Below, one piece after another: positions 37,199-46,900 of a DNA stretch of 64,000 bases (position 1 is its first letter; each line of letters starts with the position of its first letter). The notes under the pieces are model-generated. The model saw only the letters and a list, made by a program, of their open reading frames with translations. It made no database searches and had not been told where the DNA came from. Both the position numbers and the translations under genes were made by a program. The DNA lies in contig NZ_JAAARM010000013.1 in the NCBI RefSeq assembly GCF_009908285.1, forward strand, positions 1-64,000, in the 5' to 3' direction. Source of the stretch: Pseudomonas sp. Fl4BN1. GTDB taxonomy: Bacteria > Pseudomonadota > Gammaproteobacteria > Pseudomonadales > Pseudomonadaceae.

Positions 37199-39001
37199 TT
37201 AGAGGGACTCGGGTTGGATCAGGGCCAGCAGGGTCCAGCCTGCCGCCGGCTTGAGGCTGCTTTCCGGGGTGAAAACATGTACCCAGCCGTTGCCATCGCG
37301 GGCGAACAGCAGGGTCGCGCGTTCGCCGTGCAACGTCTGGTAGGCGTCCCAGTCAAAGGCTTCGGTCAGGTTTGTGCTGTACAGCTCCGCGCCCTGGCCC
37401 AGCAGGCTGGCCAGCTTGGTATAGGTCAGGGCCTCGCTGCCCAGGAGCTGGCCGCGGTGTTCATGGCTGGCTCGGTGCTTGTCGGTGCGCCGGCTTTCCT
37501 GGCTGTTGGCCAGCGCGAACAGGCGCTGATGGCCGAAGTCGTGACGAAAGCGCATGGCCGCCAGGGTGTTGAGTTCGCCTGAAGGTGAGAGCGCCAGCAG
37601 ATGCCCCAATCCCACCAGATCCAGGTGCGCATCGGCGTGCTGCGAGGCCGGATTGCCGAAATAGGTGGGCAGGCCTTCCATGCGCGCGGCGCGGATGTTC
37701 TCCCAGCTGGAGTCGGTCAGCAGCACTCGGCTGCCCAACTGCTGCAAGGCCTTGCCAATGGTGCGTGCCGGGCCGTTGGCGCCGACGATCAGGAAGCCGC
37801 TGGGGGCGGGTTCCGCGACTTTCAGCAGGCGCGCCAACGGACGAGCGGTGGCGCTTTGCAGGACCACCGTGCCGATGATCACGGCGAAGGTCAGTGGCAC
37901 CAATAGCAGTGCACCCTGATGCCCGGCCTCATCCAGGCGTATGGCGAAAATCGCCGAAACCGCCGCCGCCACAATCCCCCTCGGTGCGATCCAGGCCAGC
38001 AAGGCACGCTCGCGCCAGTTGAGACTCGATCCTGCAGTGGACAGCAAAACATTCAGTGGTCGGGCGATGAACTGGATCACCAGCAGCAGAATCAGCACCA
38101 GCGGGCCCAGGGCAATCAGCGCCTTGAGGTCCAGGCGCGCCGCCAGCAGGATGAACAGCCCGGAAATCAGCAGCACGCTGAGGTTTTCCTTGAAGTGCAG
38201 GATATGTCGCACGTCCACGCCCTTCATGTTGGCCATCCACATGCCCATCAGCGTCACCGCCAGCAGCCCGGATTCATGCATCACCTGGTTGGAGGCAATG
38301 AAGATCCCCAGCACCGCCGCCAGGGTCGCCAGGTTGTGCAGGTATTCCGGCAACCATTGGCGCCGCATGATGCTGCCCAGGACCCAGCCACCGACGATGC
38401 CGAACAGCCCGCCACAGAGGATCACCCCAGCAAAGGTCAGCAGGCTGTGGCTCAGGCCCTCGCCGGCGGCGCTGGCAATAATGAAGCTGTAGACCACCAC
38501 CGCCAGCAGCGCACCGATCGGGTCGATGACGATGCCCTCCCAGCGCAGGATGTTGGCGATCGAGGCTTTGGGGCGCACGACCCGCAACATGGGCACGATC
38601 ACTGTCGGCCCGGTGACCAGGGTCAAGGTCCCGAACAGCAGGGCCAGCATCCAGTCGAAGCCCAGTAGCCAGTGAGTGGCGAGGGTGATCACAGCCCAGG
38701 TGGACAGGGCGCCGATCGTCACCAGGCGGTGCACTACGTTGCCAATCTCCCGCCATTCCGAGAGGTGCAGGGTCAGGCTGCCTTCGAACAGGATCAGCGC
38801 CACAGCCAGGGAGACCAGGGGCATCAGTAACGGGCCGAACATCTCCTGGGGATCGAGCCAGCCCAGTATCGGGCCGGCGAGAATGCCGCTGAGCAGCAGG
38901 AACAGAATGGCCGGCAGTTTCAGTCTCCAGGCCAACCATTGGCAGCCCAGCGCGGCGACGCCAATGCCGCCGAAGGCCAGCAAAATCTGTTGTTCGCTCA
39001 T
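37199..39001 (-). CDS. CPA1-type Na+(K+)/H+ antiporter with C-terminal RCK-like domain
   Basis: The 600-residue protein starts MSEQQILLAFGGIGVAALGC, using the ATG at 39001 rather than the adjacent TTG. About 12 membrane helices span residues 5-390, with FEGSLTL, the transport-site region EGIVIDPIGALLAVV and WIAPRGIVAAAVSAIFA. From about 405 a Rossmann-like TrkA-N/RCK fold follows (SGFLIVGANGPARTIGKALQQLGSRVLLTD), then a C-terminal tail that may bind ligand. Cytoplasmic pH or cation homeostasis is the likely job. Confidence 0.9.
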   Translation of the reverse strand: MSEQQILLAFGGIGVAALGCQWLAWRLKLPAILFLLLSGILAGPILGWLDPQEMFGPLLMPLVSLAVALILFEGSLTLHLSEWREIGNVVHRLVTIGALSTWAVITLATHWLLGFDWMLALLFGTLTLVTGPTVIVPMLRVVRPKASIANILRWEGIVIDPIGALLAVVVYSFIIASAAGEGLSHSLLTFAGVILCGGLFGIVGGWVLGSIMRRQWLPEYLHNLATLAAVLGIFIASNQVMHESGLLAVTLMGMWMANMKGVDVRHILHFKENLSVLLISGLFILLAARLDLKALIALGPLVLILLLVIQFIARPLNVLLSTAGSSLNWRERALLAWIAPRGIVAAAVSAIFAIRLDEAGHQGALLLVPLTFAVIIGTVVLQSATARPLARLLKVAEPAPSGFLIVGANGPARTIGKALQQLGSRVLLTDSSWENIRAARMEGLPTYFGNPASQHADAHLDLVGLGHLLALSPSGELNTLAAMRFRHDFGHQRLFALANSQESRRTDKHRASHEHRGQLLGSEALTYTKLASLLGQGAELYSTNLTEAFDWDAYQTLHGERATLLFARDGNGWVHVFTPESSLKPAAGWTLLALIQPESL

Positions 39002-39108
39002 CAATGCACCCTGTTCCTTGAAATGGCTGGCTATGAAAGACTAGCGACCCTCTGCACAGTTCACTATTTTTTTGCGCGTGGCCCCTGGATCGCGCCTTTC
39101 GAGTGTTT

Positions 39109-40005
39109 ATGCCCGCCATTGACCACCCCTTGATCGACCGATTTCTCGATGCCCTGTGGCTGGAGAAAGGCCTGTCCGACAACACCCGTGATGCCTATCG
39201 CAGTGACCTGGCATTGTTCAATGGTTGGTTGCAGGAGCAGGGGCTGGAGTTGCCGCGGGCCGGGCGCGAGTTGATCCTTGATCACCTGGCCTGGCGTGTT
39301 GAGCAGGCTTACAAGCCCCGCTCGACGGCGCGATTTCTCTCAGGGTTGCGTGGGTTCTATCGTTACTTGCTGCGAGAAAAGCTGATCGAGGTCGACCCGA
39401 CCCTGCAGATCGATATGCCGCAGTTGGGGCGTCCACTGCCCAAGTCACTGTCGGAGGCGGATGTCGAGGCGCTGCTGGCGGCGCCGGACCTCGGTGAAGC
39501 CATCGGCCAGCGTGATCGCGCCATGCTCGAAGTGCTATATGCCTGTGGCTTGCGGGTCACCGAGTTGATCAGCCTGACCCTGGAGCAGGTAAACCTGCGT
39601 CAGGGCGTGTTGCGCGTGATGGGCAAGGGCAGCAAGGAGCGCCTGGTGCCCATGGGCGAGGAAGCGATTGTCTGGGTCGAGCGTTACATGCGTGACGCCC
39701 GGGGCGAGTTGCTGGGAGGGCGGCCCAGCGATGTGCTGTTTCCCAGCCTGCGTGGCGAGCAGATGACCCGGCAAACCTTCTGGCATCGGATCAAGCACCA
39801 GGCCAAGGTGGCCGGCATTGGCAAGTCGCTGTCGCCCCATACTCTGCGCCATGCCTTTGCCACGCATCTGCTCAATCACGGCGCCGATCTGCGGGTGGTG
39901 CAGATGTTGTTGGGGCACAGTGACCTGTCCACCACTCAGATCTATACCCACGTGGCCCGTGCCCGTCTGCAGGATTTGCACGCCAAGCATCACCCGCGGG
40001 GCTGA
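39109..40005 (+). CDS. xerD: Site-specific tyrosine recombinase XerD
   Basis: The 298-residue protein starts MPAIDHPLIDRFLDALWLEK. The SAM-like N-terminal DNA-binding domain (1-110) is followed by the catalytic domain with ACGLRVTELISL (Arg), GKGSKERLVP (Lys), HTLRHAFATHLLNHGADL (His-x-x-Arg), LLGHSDLSTTQIYTHV (His and nucleophilic Tyr). It resolves chromosome dimers at dif with XerC and FtsK. It is the housekeeping copy, followed by dsbC as in other Pseudomonas, and not part of a mobile element. Confidence 0.97.
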   Translation: MPAIDHPLIDRFLDALWLEKGLSDNTRDAYRSDLALFNGWLQEQGLELPRAGRELILDHLAWRVEQAYKPRSTARFLSGLRGFYRYLLREKLIEVDPTLQIDMPQLGRPLPKSLSEADVEALLAAPDLGEAIGQRDRAMLEVLYACGLRVTELISLTLEQVNLRQGVLRVMGKGSKERLVPMGEEAIVWVERYMRDARGELLGGRPSDVLFPSLRGEQMTRQTFWHRIKHQAKVAGIGKSLSPHTLRHAFATHLLNHGADLRVVQMLLGHSDLSTTQIYTHVARARLQDLHAKHHPRG

Positions 40006-40154
40006 TTTGGCTTTCGGAAGGCGCTTTGCGTCGCCCGTAGTCGGTGCCGGCAAACAGATGTGATAGGCTTTGCCGGTTTGCAAAACGGCTGTTTGCGAGC
40101 GATTGCCATGGCGATCGCTCCAGGTTGCCCATTTGCCCGCCTTCAGGAGTTCCC

Positions 40155-40886
40155 ATGCGTTTGACCCAGATTTTTGCCGCCGCCTCCCTGGCGCTGCTCA
40201 GCACCTTCGCCATGGCCGATGACAGTGCCGATAAAGCCATTCGCAAAAGCCTCGAGACTCTGCAGCTCGATACGCCGGTGGAGAGCATCACCGCCAGTCC
40301 CCTGGCCGGCCTGTATGAGGTCAAGCTCAAGGGCAGTCGAGTGCTGTATGCCAGCGCCGACGGCCAGTTCGTGGTCCAGGGCTATCTGTTCCAGCTCAAG
40401 GACGGCAAGCCGGTCAACCTGACGGAAAAAACCGAGCGTCTGGGCATTTCCAAGTTGATCAACGGCATCCCGGTCGCGGAAACTGTGGTCTATCCGGCCA
40501 TCGGCGAGACCAAGACCCACATCACCGTGTTCACCGACACCACCTGCCCGTACTGCCACAAGCTGCACGCTGAAGTGCCCGAGCTGAACAAGCTGGGCGT
40601 TGAAGTGCGCTACGTTGCGTTCCCGCGCCAGGGCCTGGGCTCGCCGGGTGACGAACAGCTGCAAGCAGTCTGGTGCTCGGCGGACAAGAAAGCCGCCATG
40701 GACAAGATGGTCGACGGCAAGGAAATCAAGGCGGCCAAGTGCGCCAACCCGGTTTCCAAGCAGTTCGCCCTGGGGCAGTCGATCGGCGTCAACGGTACGC
40801 CGGCCATCGTCCTGGCCGACGGCCAAGTGATTCCGGGCTACCAGCCAGCACCACAGATCGCCAAACTGGCGCTGGGTGCGAAATAA
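40155..40886 (+). CDS. dsbC: Periplasmic thiol:disulfide isomerase DsbC
   Basis: The 243-residue protein has a signal peptide (MRLTQIFAAASLALLSTFAMA), an N-terminal dimerisation domain (about 22-85) and a thioredoxin-like domain with TTCPYCHKLH, the CxxC active site. A second Cys pair (VWCSADK and AAKCANP) corresponds to the structural disulfide of the family, and the cis-Pro is in GVNGTPAIV. It repairs wrong disulfides in exported proteins. The 149-bp gap before it holds a GAGCGAT/ATCGCTC palindrome at 40098-40121. Confidence 0.95.
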   Translation: MRLTQIFAAASLALLSTFAMADDSADKAIRKSLETLQLDTPVESITASPLAGLYEVKLKGSRVLYASADGQFVVQGYLFQLKDGKPVNLTEKTERLGISKLINGIPVAETVVYPAIGETKTHITVFTDTTCPYCHKLHAEVPELNKLGVEVRYVAFPRQGLGSPGDEQLQAVWCSADKKAAMDKMVDGKEIKAAKCANPVSKQFALGQSIGVNGTPAIVLADGQVIPGYQPAPQIAKLALGAK

Positions 40887-40917
40887 TCCTGCATCGTCAC
40901 GCTAGCCTTTGACGATC

Positions 40918-41008
40918 ATGGCCCGGCGGTTGCGACCGACGGGCCATTAATAGAGAGCCGCGCTGTTTGCGGCTGTTTTCCACGGCCGACCTTGAGTCGG
41001 CCGTTTTA
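40918..41008 (+). terminator. Three tandem hairpins between dsbC and hom, the last a terminator
   Basis: Stem 1 is ATGGCCCG/CGGGCCAT (40918-40947). Stem 2 is AGCCGC/GCGGCT followed by GTTTT (40956-40979). Stem 3 is a perfect 9-bp ACGGCCGAC/GTCGGCCGT with TTTT (40982-41008). Stem 3 ends just before the GGGGAG ribosome site of hom, so it could terminate dsbC transcription or attenuate hom. Confidence 0.75.
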
Positions 41009-41021
41009 TGGGGAGTTCAGA

Positions 41022-42326
41022 GTGAATCCGGTCAAAGTAGGCATCTGTGGGCTGGGTACTGTCGGTGGCGGTACCTTAAACGTACTTCAGCGCAACGCCG
41101 AGGAGATTGCTCGGCGTGCCGGGCGTGGAATCGAAGTAGCGCAGATTGCTACCCGTACGCCAAAGCCCCAGTTCCAGACGACCGGTATTGCGATTACCAA
41201 CGATGTCTTCGCCGTGGCCACCAACCCTGAAATCGATATCGTCATCGAGCTGGTAGGCGGCTATACCTTGGCTCGCGAACTGGTGCTCAAGGCCATCGAG
41301 AATGGCAAGCATGTGGTCACCGCGAACAAGGCGCTGATTGCCGTCCACGGCAACGAAATCTTTGCCAAGGCCCAGGAGAAGGGCGTGATCGTGGCCTTCG
41401 AGGCCGCAGTGGCCGGTGGCATCCCGGTGATCAAGGCGATCCGTGAAGGTCTTTCGGCCAACCGTATCAACTGGCTGGCGGGGATCATCAACGGCACCGG
41501 CAACTTCATCCTTTCGGAAATGCGCGAGAAAGGCCGTACCTTCGAAGACGTACTGGCCGAAGCCCAGGCCCTGGGTTACGCCGAAGCCGACCCGACGTTC
41601 GACGTGGAAGGCATCGATGCTGCGCACAAGCTGACCATCCTGGCGTCCATCGCCTTTGGTATCCCGCTGCAGTTCGACAAGGCCTACACCGAAGGCATCA
41701 CCAAGCTGACCACCGCTGACGTGAACTACGCCGAAGCCCTGGGCTATCGCATCAAGCACCTGGGTGTGGCACGCCGCACCGAAGCCGGTATCGAGTTGCG
41801 GGTGCACCCGACCTTGATCCCTGCCGATCGCCTGATCGCCAACGTCAATGGCGTGATGAACGCGGTGATGGTCAACGGCGATGCTGCGGGTTCGACCCTG
41901 TTCTACGGCGCTGGCGCCGGCATGGAACCGACCGCCTCCTCGGTAGTGGCCGACCTGGTGGACGTGGTTCGCGCCATGACCAGCGACCCGGAAAACCGCG
42001 TGCCGCACCTGGCCTTCCAGCCGGACTCGCTGTCGGACCACCCGATCCTGCCGATCGAGTCCTGCGAAAGCGCCTACTACCTGCGCATCCAGGCCAAGGA
42101 TCACCCGGGCGTACTGGCCCAGGTCGCGAGCATCCTCTCGGAGCGCGGGATCAATATCGAATCGATCATGCAGAAGGAAGTGGAAGAGCAGGACGGCCTG
42201 GTACCGATGATCCTGCTGACCCACCGTGTTCTGGAGCAGCACATCAACGATGCGATCACCGCCCTGGAAGCCCTGCAGGGTGTTGTCGGTCCAGTGGTCC
42301 GTATCCGCGTCGAACATTTGAATTAA
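41022..42326 (+). CDS. hom: Homoserine dehydrogenase
   Basis: The 434-residue enzyme reduces aspartate semialdehyde to homoserine, the branch to Thr, Met and Ile. It shows VGICGLGTVGGGTLNVLQRN (NAD(P) binding), TANKALIAVHG, FEAAVAGGIPVIKAIREGL, GIINGTGNFILSEM and AEADPTFDVEGIDAAHKL. A C-terminal ACT domain (about 350-434, YYLRIQAKDHPGVLAQVAS) probably binds threonine for feedback. The start is GTG at 41022 with GGGGAG upstream. thrC follows 108 bp later. Confidence 0.97.
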   Translation: MNPVKVGICGLGTVGGGTLNVLQRNAEEIARRAGRGIEVAQIATRTPKPQFQTTGIAITNDVFAVATNPEIDIVIELVGGYTLARELVLKAIENGKHVVTANKALIAVHGNEIFAKAQEKGVIVAFEAAVAGGIPVIKAIREGLSANRINWLAGIINGTGNFILSEMREKGRTFEDVLAEAQALGYAEADPTFDVEGIDAAHKLTILASIAFGIPLQFDKAYTEGITKLTTADVNYAEALGYRIKHLGVARRTEAGIELRVHPTLIPADRLIANVNGVMNAVMVNGDAAGSTLFYGAGAGMEPTASSVVADLVDVVRAMTSDPENRVPHLAFQPDSLSDHPILPIESCESAYYLRIQAKDHPGVLAQVASILSERGINIESIMQKEVEEQDGLVPMILLTHRVLEQHINDAITALEALQGVVGPVVRIRVEHLN

Positions 42327-42335
42327 TCGAAGCAG

Positions 42336-42414
42336 CTACAAGCTGCAAGCCTCAGGTGGCAAGTCACGGCAGATCCGGCGTTGACTTGCAGCTTGCAGCT
42401 TGCAGCTTGAGGCT
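42336..42414. repeat. CTTGCAG tandem/inverted repeat in the hom-thrC gap
   Basis: Three tandem CTTGCAG units (42385-42405) and a variant CTTGAGG (42406-42412) face the inverse CTGCAAG at 42343-42349. AGCCTCA (42348-42354) pairs with TGAGGCT (42408-42414). The whole can fold into one long hairpin between two genes of the threonine pathway. Similar gctgcaagctgcaag units are common intergenic repeats in the P. fluorescens complex as I recall. Confidence 0.7.
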
Positions 42415-42434
42415 CAAACCGAAGGTTTGTCCCC

Positions 42435-43844
42435 ATGCGCTATATCAGTACTCGTGGCCAGGCACCGGCCCTGAATTTCGAAGATGTGTTGCTGGCAGGT
42501 CTGGCCAGCGATGGCGGTCTCTATGTGCCAGAGAACCTGCCGCGTTTCACCCAGGAGGAAATCGCTTCCTGGGCCGGCCTGCCGTATCACGAGCTGGCGT
42601 TCCGGGTCATGCGCCCGTTCGTCACCGGCAGCATTCCGGACGCCGACTTCAAGAAGATCCTGGAAGAAACCTACGGCGCCTTCTCCCACAGTTCCATCGC
42701 GCCGCTGCGTCAGCTGAATGGCAATGAGTGGGTGCTCGAGCTGTTCCACGGCCCGACCCTGGCGTTCAAGGATTTCGCCCTGCAACTGCTGGGTCGCCTG
42801 CTGGACTACGTGCTGGAGAAGCGTGGCGAGCGCGTGGTGATCATCGGCGCCACCTCCGGTGACACCGGTTCGGCGGCGATCGAAGGCTGCAAGCGTTGTG
42901 ACAACGTCGACATCTTCATCCTGCACCCGCACAACCGCGTCTCGGAAGTGCAGCGCCGGCAGATGACCACCATCTTCGGCGAGAACATCCACAACATCGC
43001 CATCGAAGGCAACTTCGACGACTGCCAGGAAATGGTCAAGGCCAGCTTCGCTGATCAAGGCTTCCTCAAGGGCACCCGCCTGGTGGCGGTGAACTCGATC
43101 AACTGGGCGCGGATCATGGCCCAGATCGTCTACTACTTCCACGCGGCCCTGCAGCTGGGCGGCCCGGCGCGTTCCATCGCGTTCTCGGTGCCCACCGGCA
43201 ACTTCGGCGACATCTTCGCCGGCTACCTGGCGCGCAACATGGGCCTGCCGATCAGCCAACTGATCGTCGCCACCAACCGCAACGACATCCTGCACCGCTT
43301 CATGAGCGGCAATCAGTACGTCAAGGAAACCCTGCACGCGACCCTGTCGCCGTCCATGGACATCATGGTCTCGTCGAACTTCGAGCGCCTGTTGTTCGAC
43401 CTGCACGGTCGCAACGGCGCGGCCCTGGCCGGCCTGATGGACAGCTTCAAGCAGGGCGGCGGCTTCAGCGTCGACGAAGATCGCTGGACCGAAGCGCGCA
43501 AGCTGTTCGATTCCCTGGCGGTGAACGACGAGCAGACCTGCGAAACCATTGCCGAGGTGTTCGAGCAGACCGGCGAGATACTGGACCCGCACACCGCGAT
43601 CGGGGTCAAGGCGGCTCGCGAGTGCCGTCGCAGCCTGGATACGCCGATGGTGATTCTGGGCACCGCGCACCCGGTCAAGTTCCCGGAAGCTGTGGAGAAG
43701 GCCGGTATCGGCAAGTCCCTGGAGCTGCCAGCGCACTTGTCCGACCTGTTCCAGCGTGAAGAGCGCTGCACAGTACTGGCCAATGACCTGAAAGCGGTGC
43801 AGGCTTTTGTCAGCCAGCACGGCAATCGTGGCAAGCCCCTCTGA
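42435..43844 (+). CDS. thrC: Threonine synthase
   Basis: The 469-residue PLP enzyme converts O-phosphohomoserine to threonine. The N-terminal family segment is MRYISTRGQAPALNFEDVLLAGLASDGGLY. The PLP lysine lies in GPTLAFKDFALQ. Phosphate and PLP loops are GATSGDTGSAAIEGC and FSVPTGNFGDIFAGY. The length fits the long type-2 enzyme of Proteobacteria. It is followed by a terminator 23 bp after the stop. Confidence 0.97.
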   Translation: MRYISTRGQAPALNFEDVLLAGLASDGGLYVPENLPRFTQEEIASWAGLPYHELAFRVMRPFVTGSIPDADFKKILEETYGAFSHSSIAPLRQLNGNEWVLELFHGPTLAFKDFALQLLGRLLDYVLEKRGERVVIIGATSGDTGSAAIEGCKRCDNVDIFILHPHNRVSEVQRRQMTTIFGENIHNIAIEGNFDDCQEMVKASFADQGFLKGTRLVAVNSINWARIMAQIVYYFHAALQLGGPARSIAFSVPTGNFGDIFAGYLARNMGLPISQLIVATNRNDILHRFMSGNQYVKETLHATLSPSMDIMVSSNFERLLFDLHGRNGAALAGLMDSFKQGGGFSVDEDRWTEARKLFDSLAVNDEQTCETIAEVFEQTGEILDPHTAIGVKAARECRRSLDTPMVILGTAHPVKFPEAVEKAGIGKSLELPAHLSDLFQREERCTVLANDLKAVQAFVSQHGNRGKPL

Positions 43845-43867
43845 TCCCTTGGTCTTGTCGTCCCACG

Positions 43868-43897
43868 AAGCCCGTCTCCTGACGGGCTTTGTTTTTT
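43868..43897 (+). terminator. Terminator after thrC
   Basis: AAGCCCGTC and GACGGGCTT arms around TCCT are followed by TGTTTTTT. It separates thrC from the signalling locus. Confidence 0.88.
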
Positions 43898-43936
43898 CAT
43901 GCACAAGCTTGGCCCGCCAGGGGCAGGGAGGCCCGG

Positions 43937-46900
43937 ATGATGCTTCGTCAAACTTACAGGGTGCGGCGCGCCTTGGGCCTGCTATTGCTGGGCCTGCTGG
44001 CCTGGGCCCTGCTCTGGGGTATGGCGCTGGCCGGTACGGCGAAGAATCTGCCCTTCAAACTGGTGCCGGCGTTCGTCGAGCTGGACCCTCTGACCCTGGC
44101 GCCCGCCGAGCGTCAATGGCTGGCGACGCATCCACGCCTGAGGGTGGGGATTGCCATTGATGACTACCAGCCCATTGACATCACCCGGGACCGCAATCGC
44201 TATCAGGGCATCAGCGCCGATTACCTCAGCCTGGTGGGCGAGCGATTGGGCGTGGCCATGGAAGTCCTGGGTTTTTCCGAGCGTGAGCAGGCGGTCGAAG
44301 CGCTGCGCAACGGCACCATCGATGTTCTGACCAGCGCCAATGGCTATGAGCGGGGCCTCTCTGGGCTGCGCTTCACCAGTGACTACATGCCCGACAGGGC
44401 CGTGGTGGTGGTGCGCCGTGACGGGTCGAGCCCCAGTGATGATCTGGCCGGAAAGAAGCTGGTGTTACTGGACGGGTATGCCAACGCCGAACAGGTTCAT
44501 GCGGCGTATCCGAACAGTCAGATCATGCTCTCGCCCAACCTCTACAGCGGCCTTGAGGCATTGAACCAGGGCGACGCCGACGCCTTTATCGGCAATGAGA
44601 TCATCGTGCGTGCCTACAAGGCCCTGCGCCCTTATCTGGCTGTGCATATCCAGGATGAAAGCCGCTTGCCGTCGACCGGCTTCGCCTTTGCCACCCGTGA
44701 CGACAACGCGTTGCTGGCAGGCATGCTGGAGCAGGCACTGCAGAGCATCGACGAATCCCTGCAGCGGGAAATACAGGCCCGCTGGACCACCGGCCTGGGG
44801 GCGAACATCTCCGGTGAGCGCATCGAACTGAGCGCCGAGGAGCAGGCCTGGATTCTCCAGCATCCCCATGTGATGGTGGCGTCCCAGCAGTACCCGCCCA
44901 ACGTGTTCAAGGACAAGGAGGGGCGCTGGGCTGGACTGAACATCGATCTGCTCAACCGTATCGCGCGCATGACCGGCCTGCATTTTGTGCACAAGGAGAG
45001 CCTTTCCACAGCACAGACCCTGGAGTGGCTGGAGAGTGGGCAGGCGCAGATGAACTCGACCCTCACGGCCAGTGAAGACCGGCGGTTGTTCCTGAATTTC
45101 TCCCATGCCTTTGGTGGTGCTGCCTGGGTCTTTGTCGTGCGCCCCGAGGATCGCCGCCTGAGCAGCCTGGAGCAGATGGCCGGTGAGGTACTGGCGTTGC
45201 CGGCGCGGCATACCCTTGAGAGTTACATCCGGCGCAACTATCCCGACATCCGACTGCGCAGCGTTGCCAGCTATGAGGAAGCTCGGGCCCTGGTCAGCAG
45301 TGGTGAAGCCCTGGCCACCATTCAGAACGAGGTCCAGGTCCAGGCGCTTGGGTTGGGGCCGGCTGACGATGGGCTCCGGGTGGGGCGCAGCGTTGAAGGC
45401 ACTTGGTCCGCCGACGAGTTTTCCGTGCGCAAGGATCAGCCCGAGCTGCTGAGTATTCTCAACAAGTCGTTGGAGGCGCTGCCGGTGGCGGAGCTCAGCG
45501 CCATCCGTCTCAAATGGCTGGGGGCCACCCCGGTGCCGATGCCGGTCTGGCAGCGGGTGCCGACCTGGGTGTACTGGGCCATTTCCACCGCATTGCTGTT
45601 CGGTCTGATTTCCCTGGCCTGGAGCAGTCGGCTCAAGCTGCAGATTCAGCAGCGATTGCAGGCCGAGCAGCGGCTCAATGATCAGTTGGTGTTCATGCGG
45701 GCCCTGCTTGACGGCATTCCCAACCCGATCTTTGTCCGTGATCTGGAGGGGCGCCTGATCACCTGCAACAAGAGTTATGAACAGCAGTTGGGGACGAGCC
45801 TGGCGTTGATTCAGGGGCGACAACTGCCAGAGCTGGATCTGTTGCCTGCGGCCACCGCTCGCCAGCTGCATGGCGAGATCATGCAGTTGCTGGCGTCCGA
45901 GGAATCGGTGTTCGCCGACCGCCAGGTGGAGACGCGCAACGGGTCGATCCATGCCTATCAATGGACGGTTCCGTTCTACAGCGCCGAGGGCCGCCTGCAG
46001 GGCTTGCTGGGTGGCTGGATCGATATCACCGAGCGCAAGCGTCTGGAGAACCAGTTGGTGGAGGCGCGTCAGTCTGCCGATCAGGCCAATGCCGCGAAAA
46101 GCGCTTTTCTCTCCACCATGAGTCATGAGATCCGCACGCCGATGACCGCGATCATTGGCTTGCTGGAACTGGAGAAGGAGCAGGCCGGGATGCGGGGTGC
46201 GCCCTTCTCCGAGGCCCTGCGGGTGGCCTATCAGTCTGCCCAGGAGTTGATCAGTCTGATGGGGGACAGCCTTGATCTGGCCAAGATCGAGGCTGGTCAT
46301 ATGCAGTTGGTGCCGCAGGTCACCGCCCTCAAGCCGTTTTTCGAGAGTGTTCGGCAGCTCTTTGAGGTGACCGCACGCAACCAGGGAGTGCATTTGCAAC
46401 TGGTGTTCAATGAGGAGGCCCGGGGGCGTTATCTCTTTGATCCCTTGCGCCTGCGCCAGGTCCTGCACAACCTGTTGAGCAACGCCTTGAAGTTCACCGC
46501 TGAAGGTGAGGTGCGGGTGACGGTTGAGCGCCAGCTCGATGAGTCTGGCATCCCGTGTCTGCGGATCAGCGTCGCGGACACCGGCCCGGGGATCAGTGCC
46601 GAGCAGCAAGCGAAGATATTCACGCCCTTTGTCCAGGCGGATGCCATGACCTCTTCGACCTACGGTGGTACCGGATTGGGTCTGAGCATCTGCCGGCAGT
46701 TGACCGAGTTGATGGGCGGGCGCATTCAACTGCTGAGTGAGCCGGGGGCCGGAACCGTTGTAGTGATCGAGCTGTATCTGGAGCGGGTCAGCGAGGATCT
46801 CGATCCGCCAGCCTCGCCGCCTGCCGAGCGCCCGCCGAGCCGCAGTATCGACGTGCTGGTGGTGGATGACTTGAGCGCCAATCGCATGGTCCTGAGCCAG

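Noticed and set aside
39109..40005. Tyrosine recombinase considered as an integrase marking a genomic island.
   Set aside because: It is XerD by length and motifs, is followed by dsbC as in other Pseudomonas, and has no tRNA or att repeats beside it.
42336..42414. Tandem repeats considered as a small CRISPR array.
   Set aside because: The units are 7 bp, directly adjacent and without spacers, and there are no cas genes.
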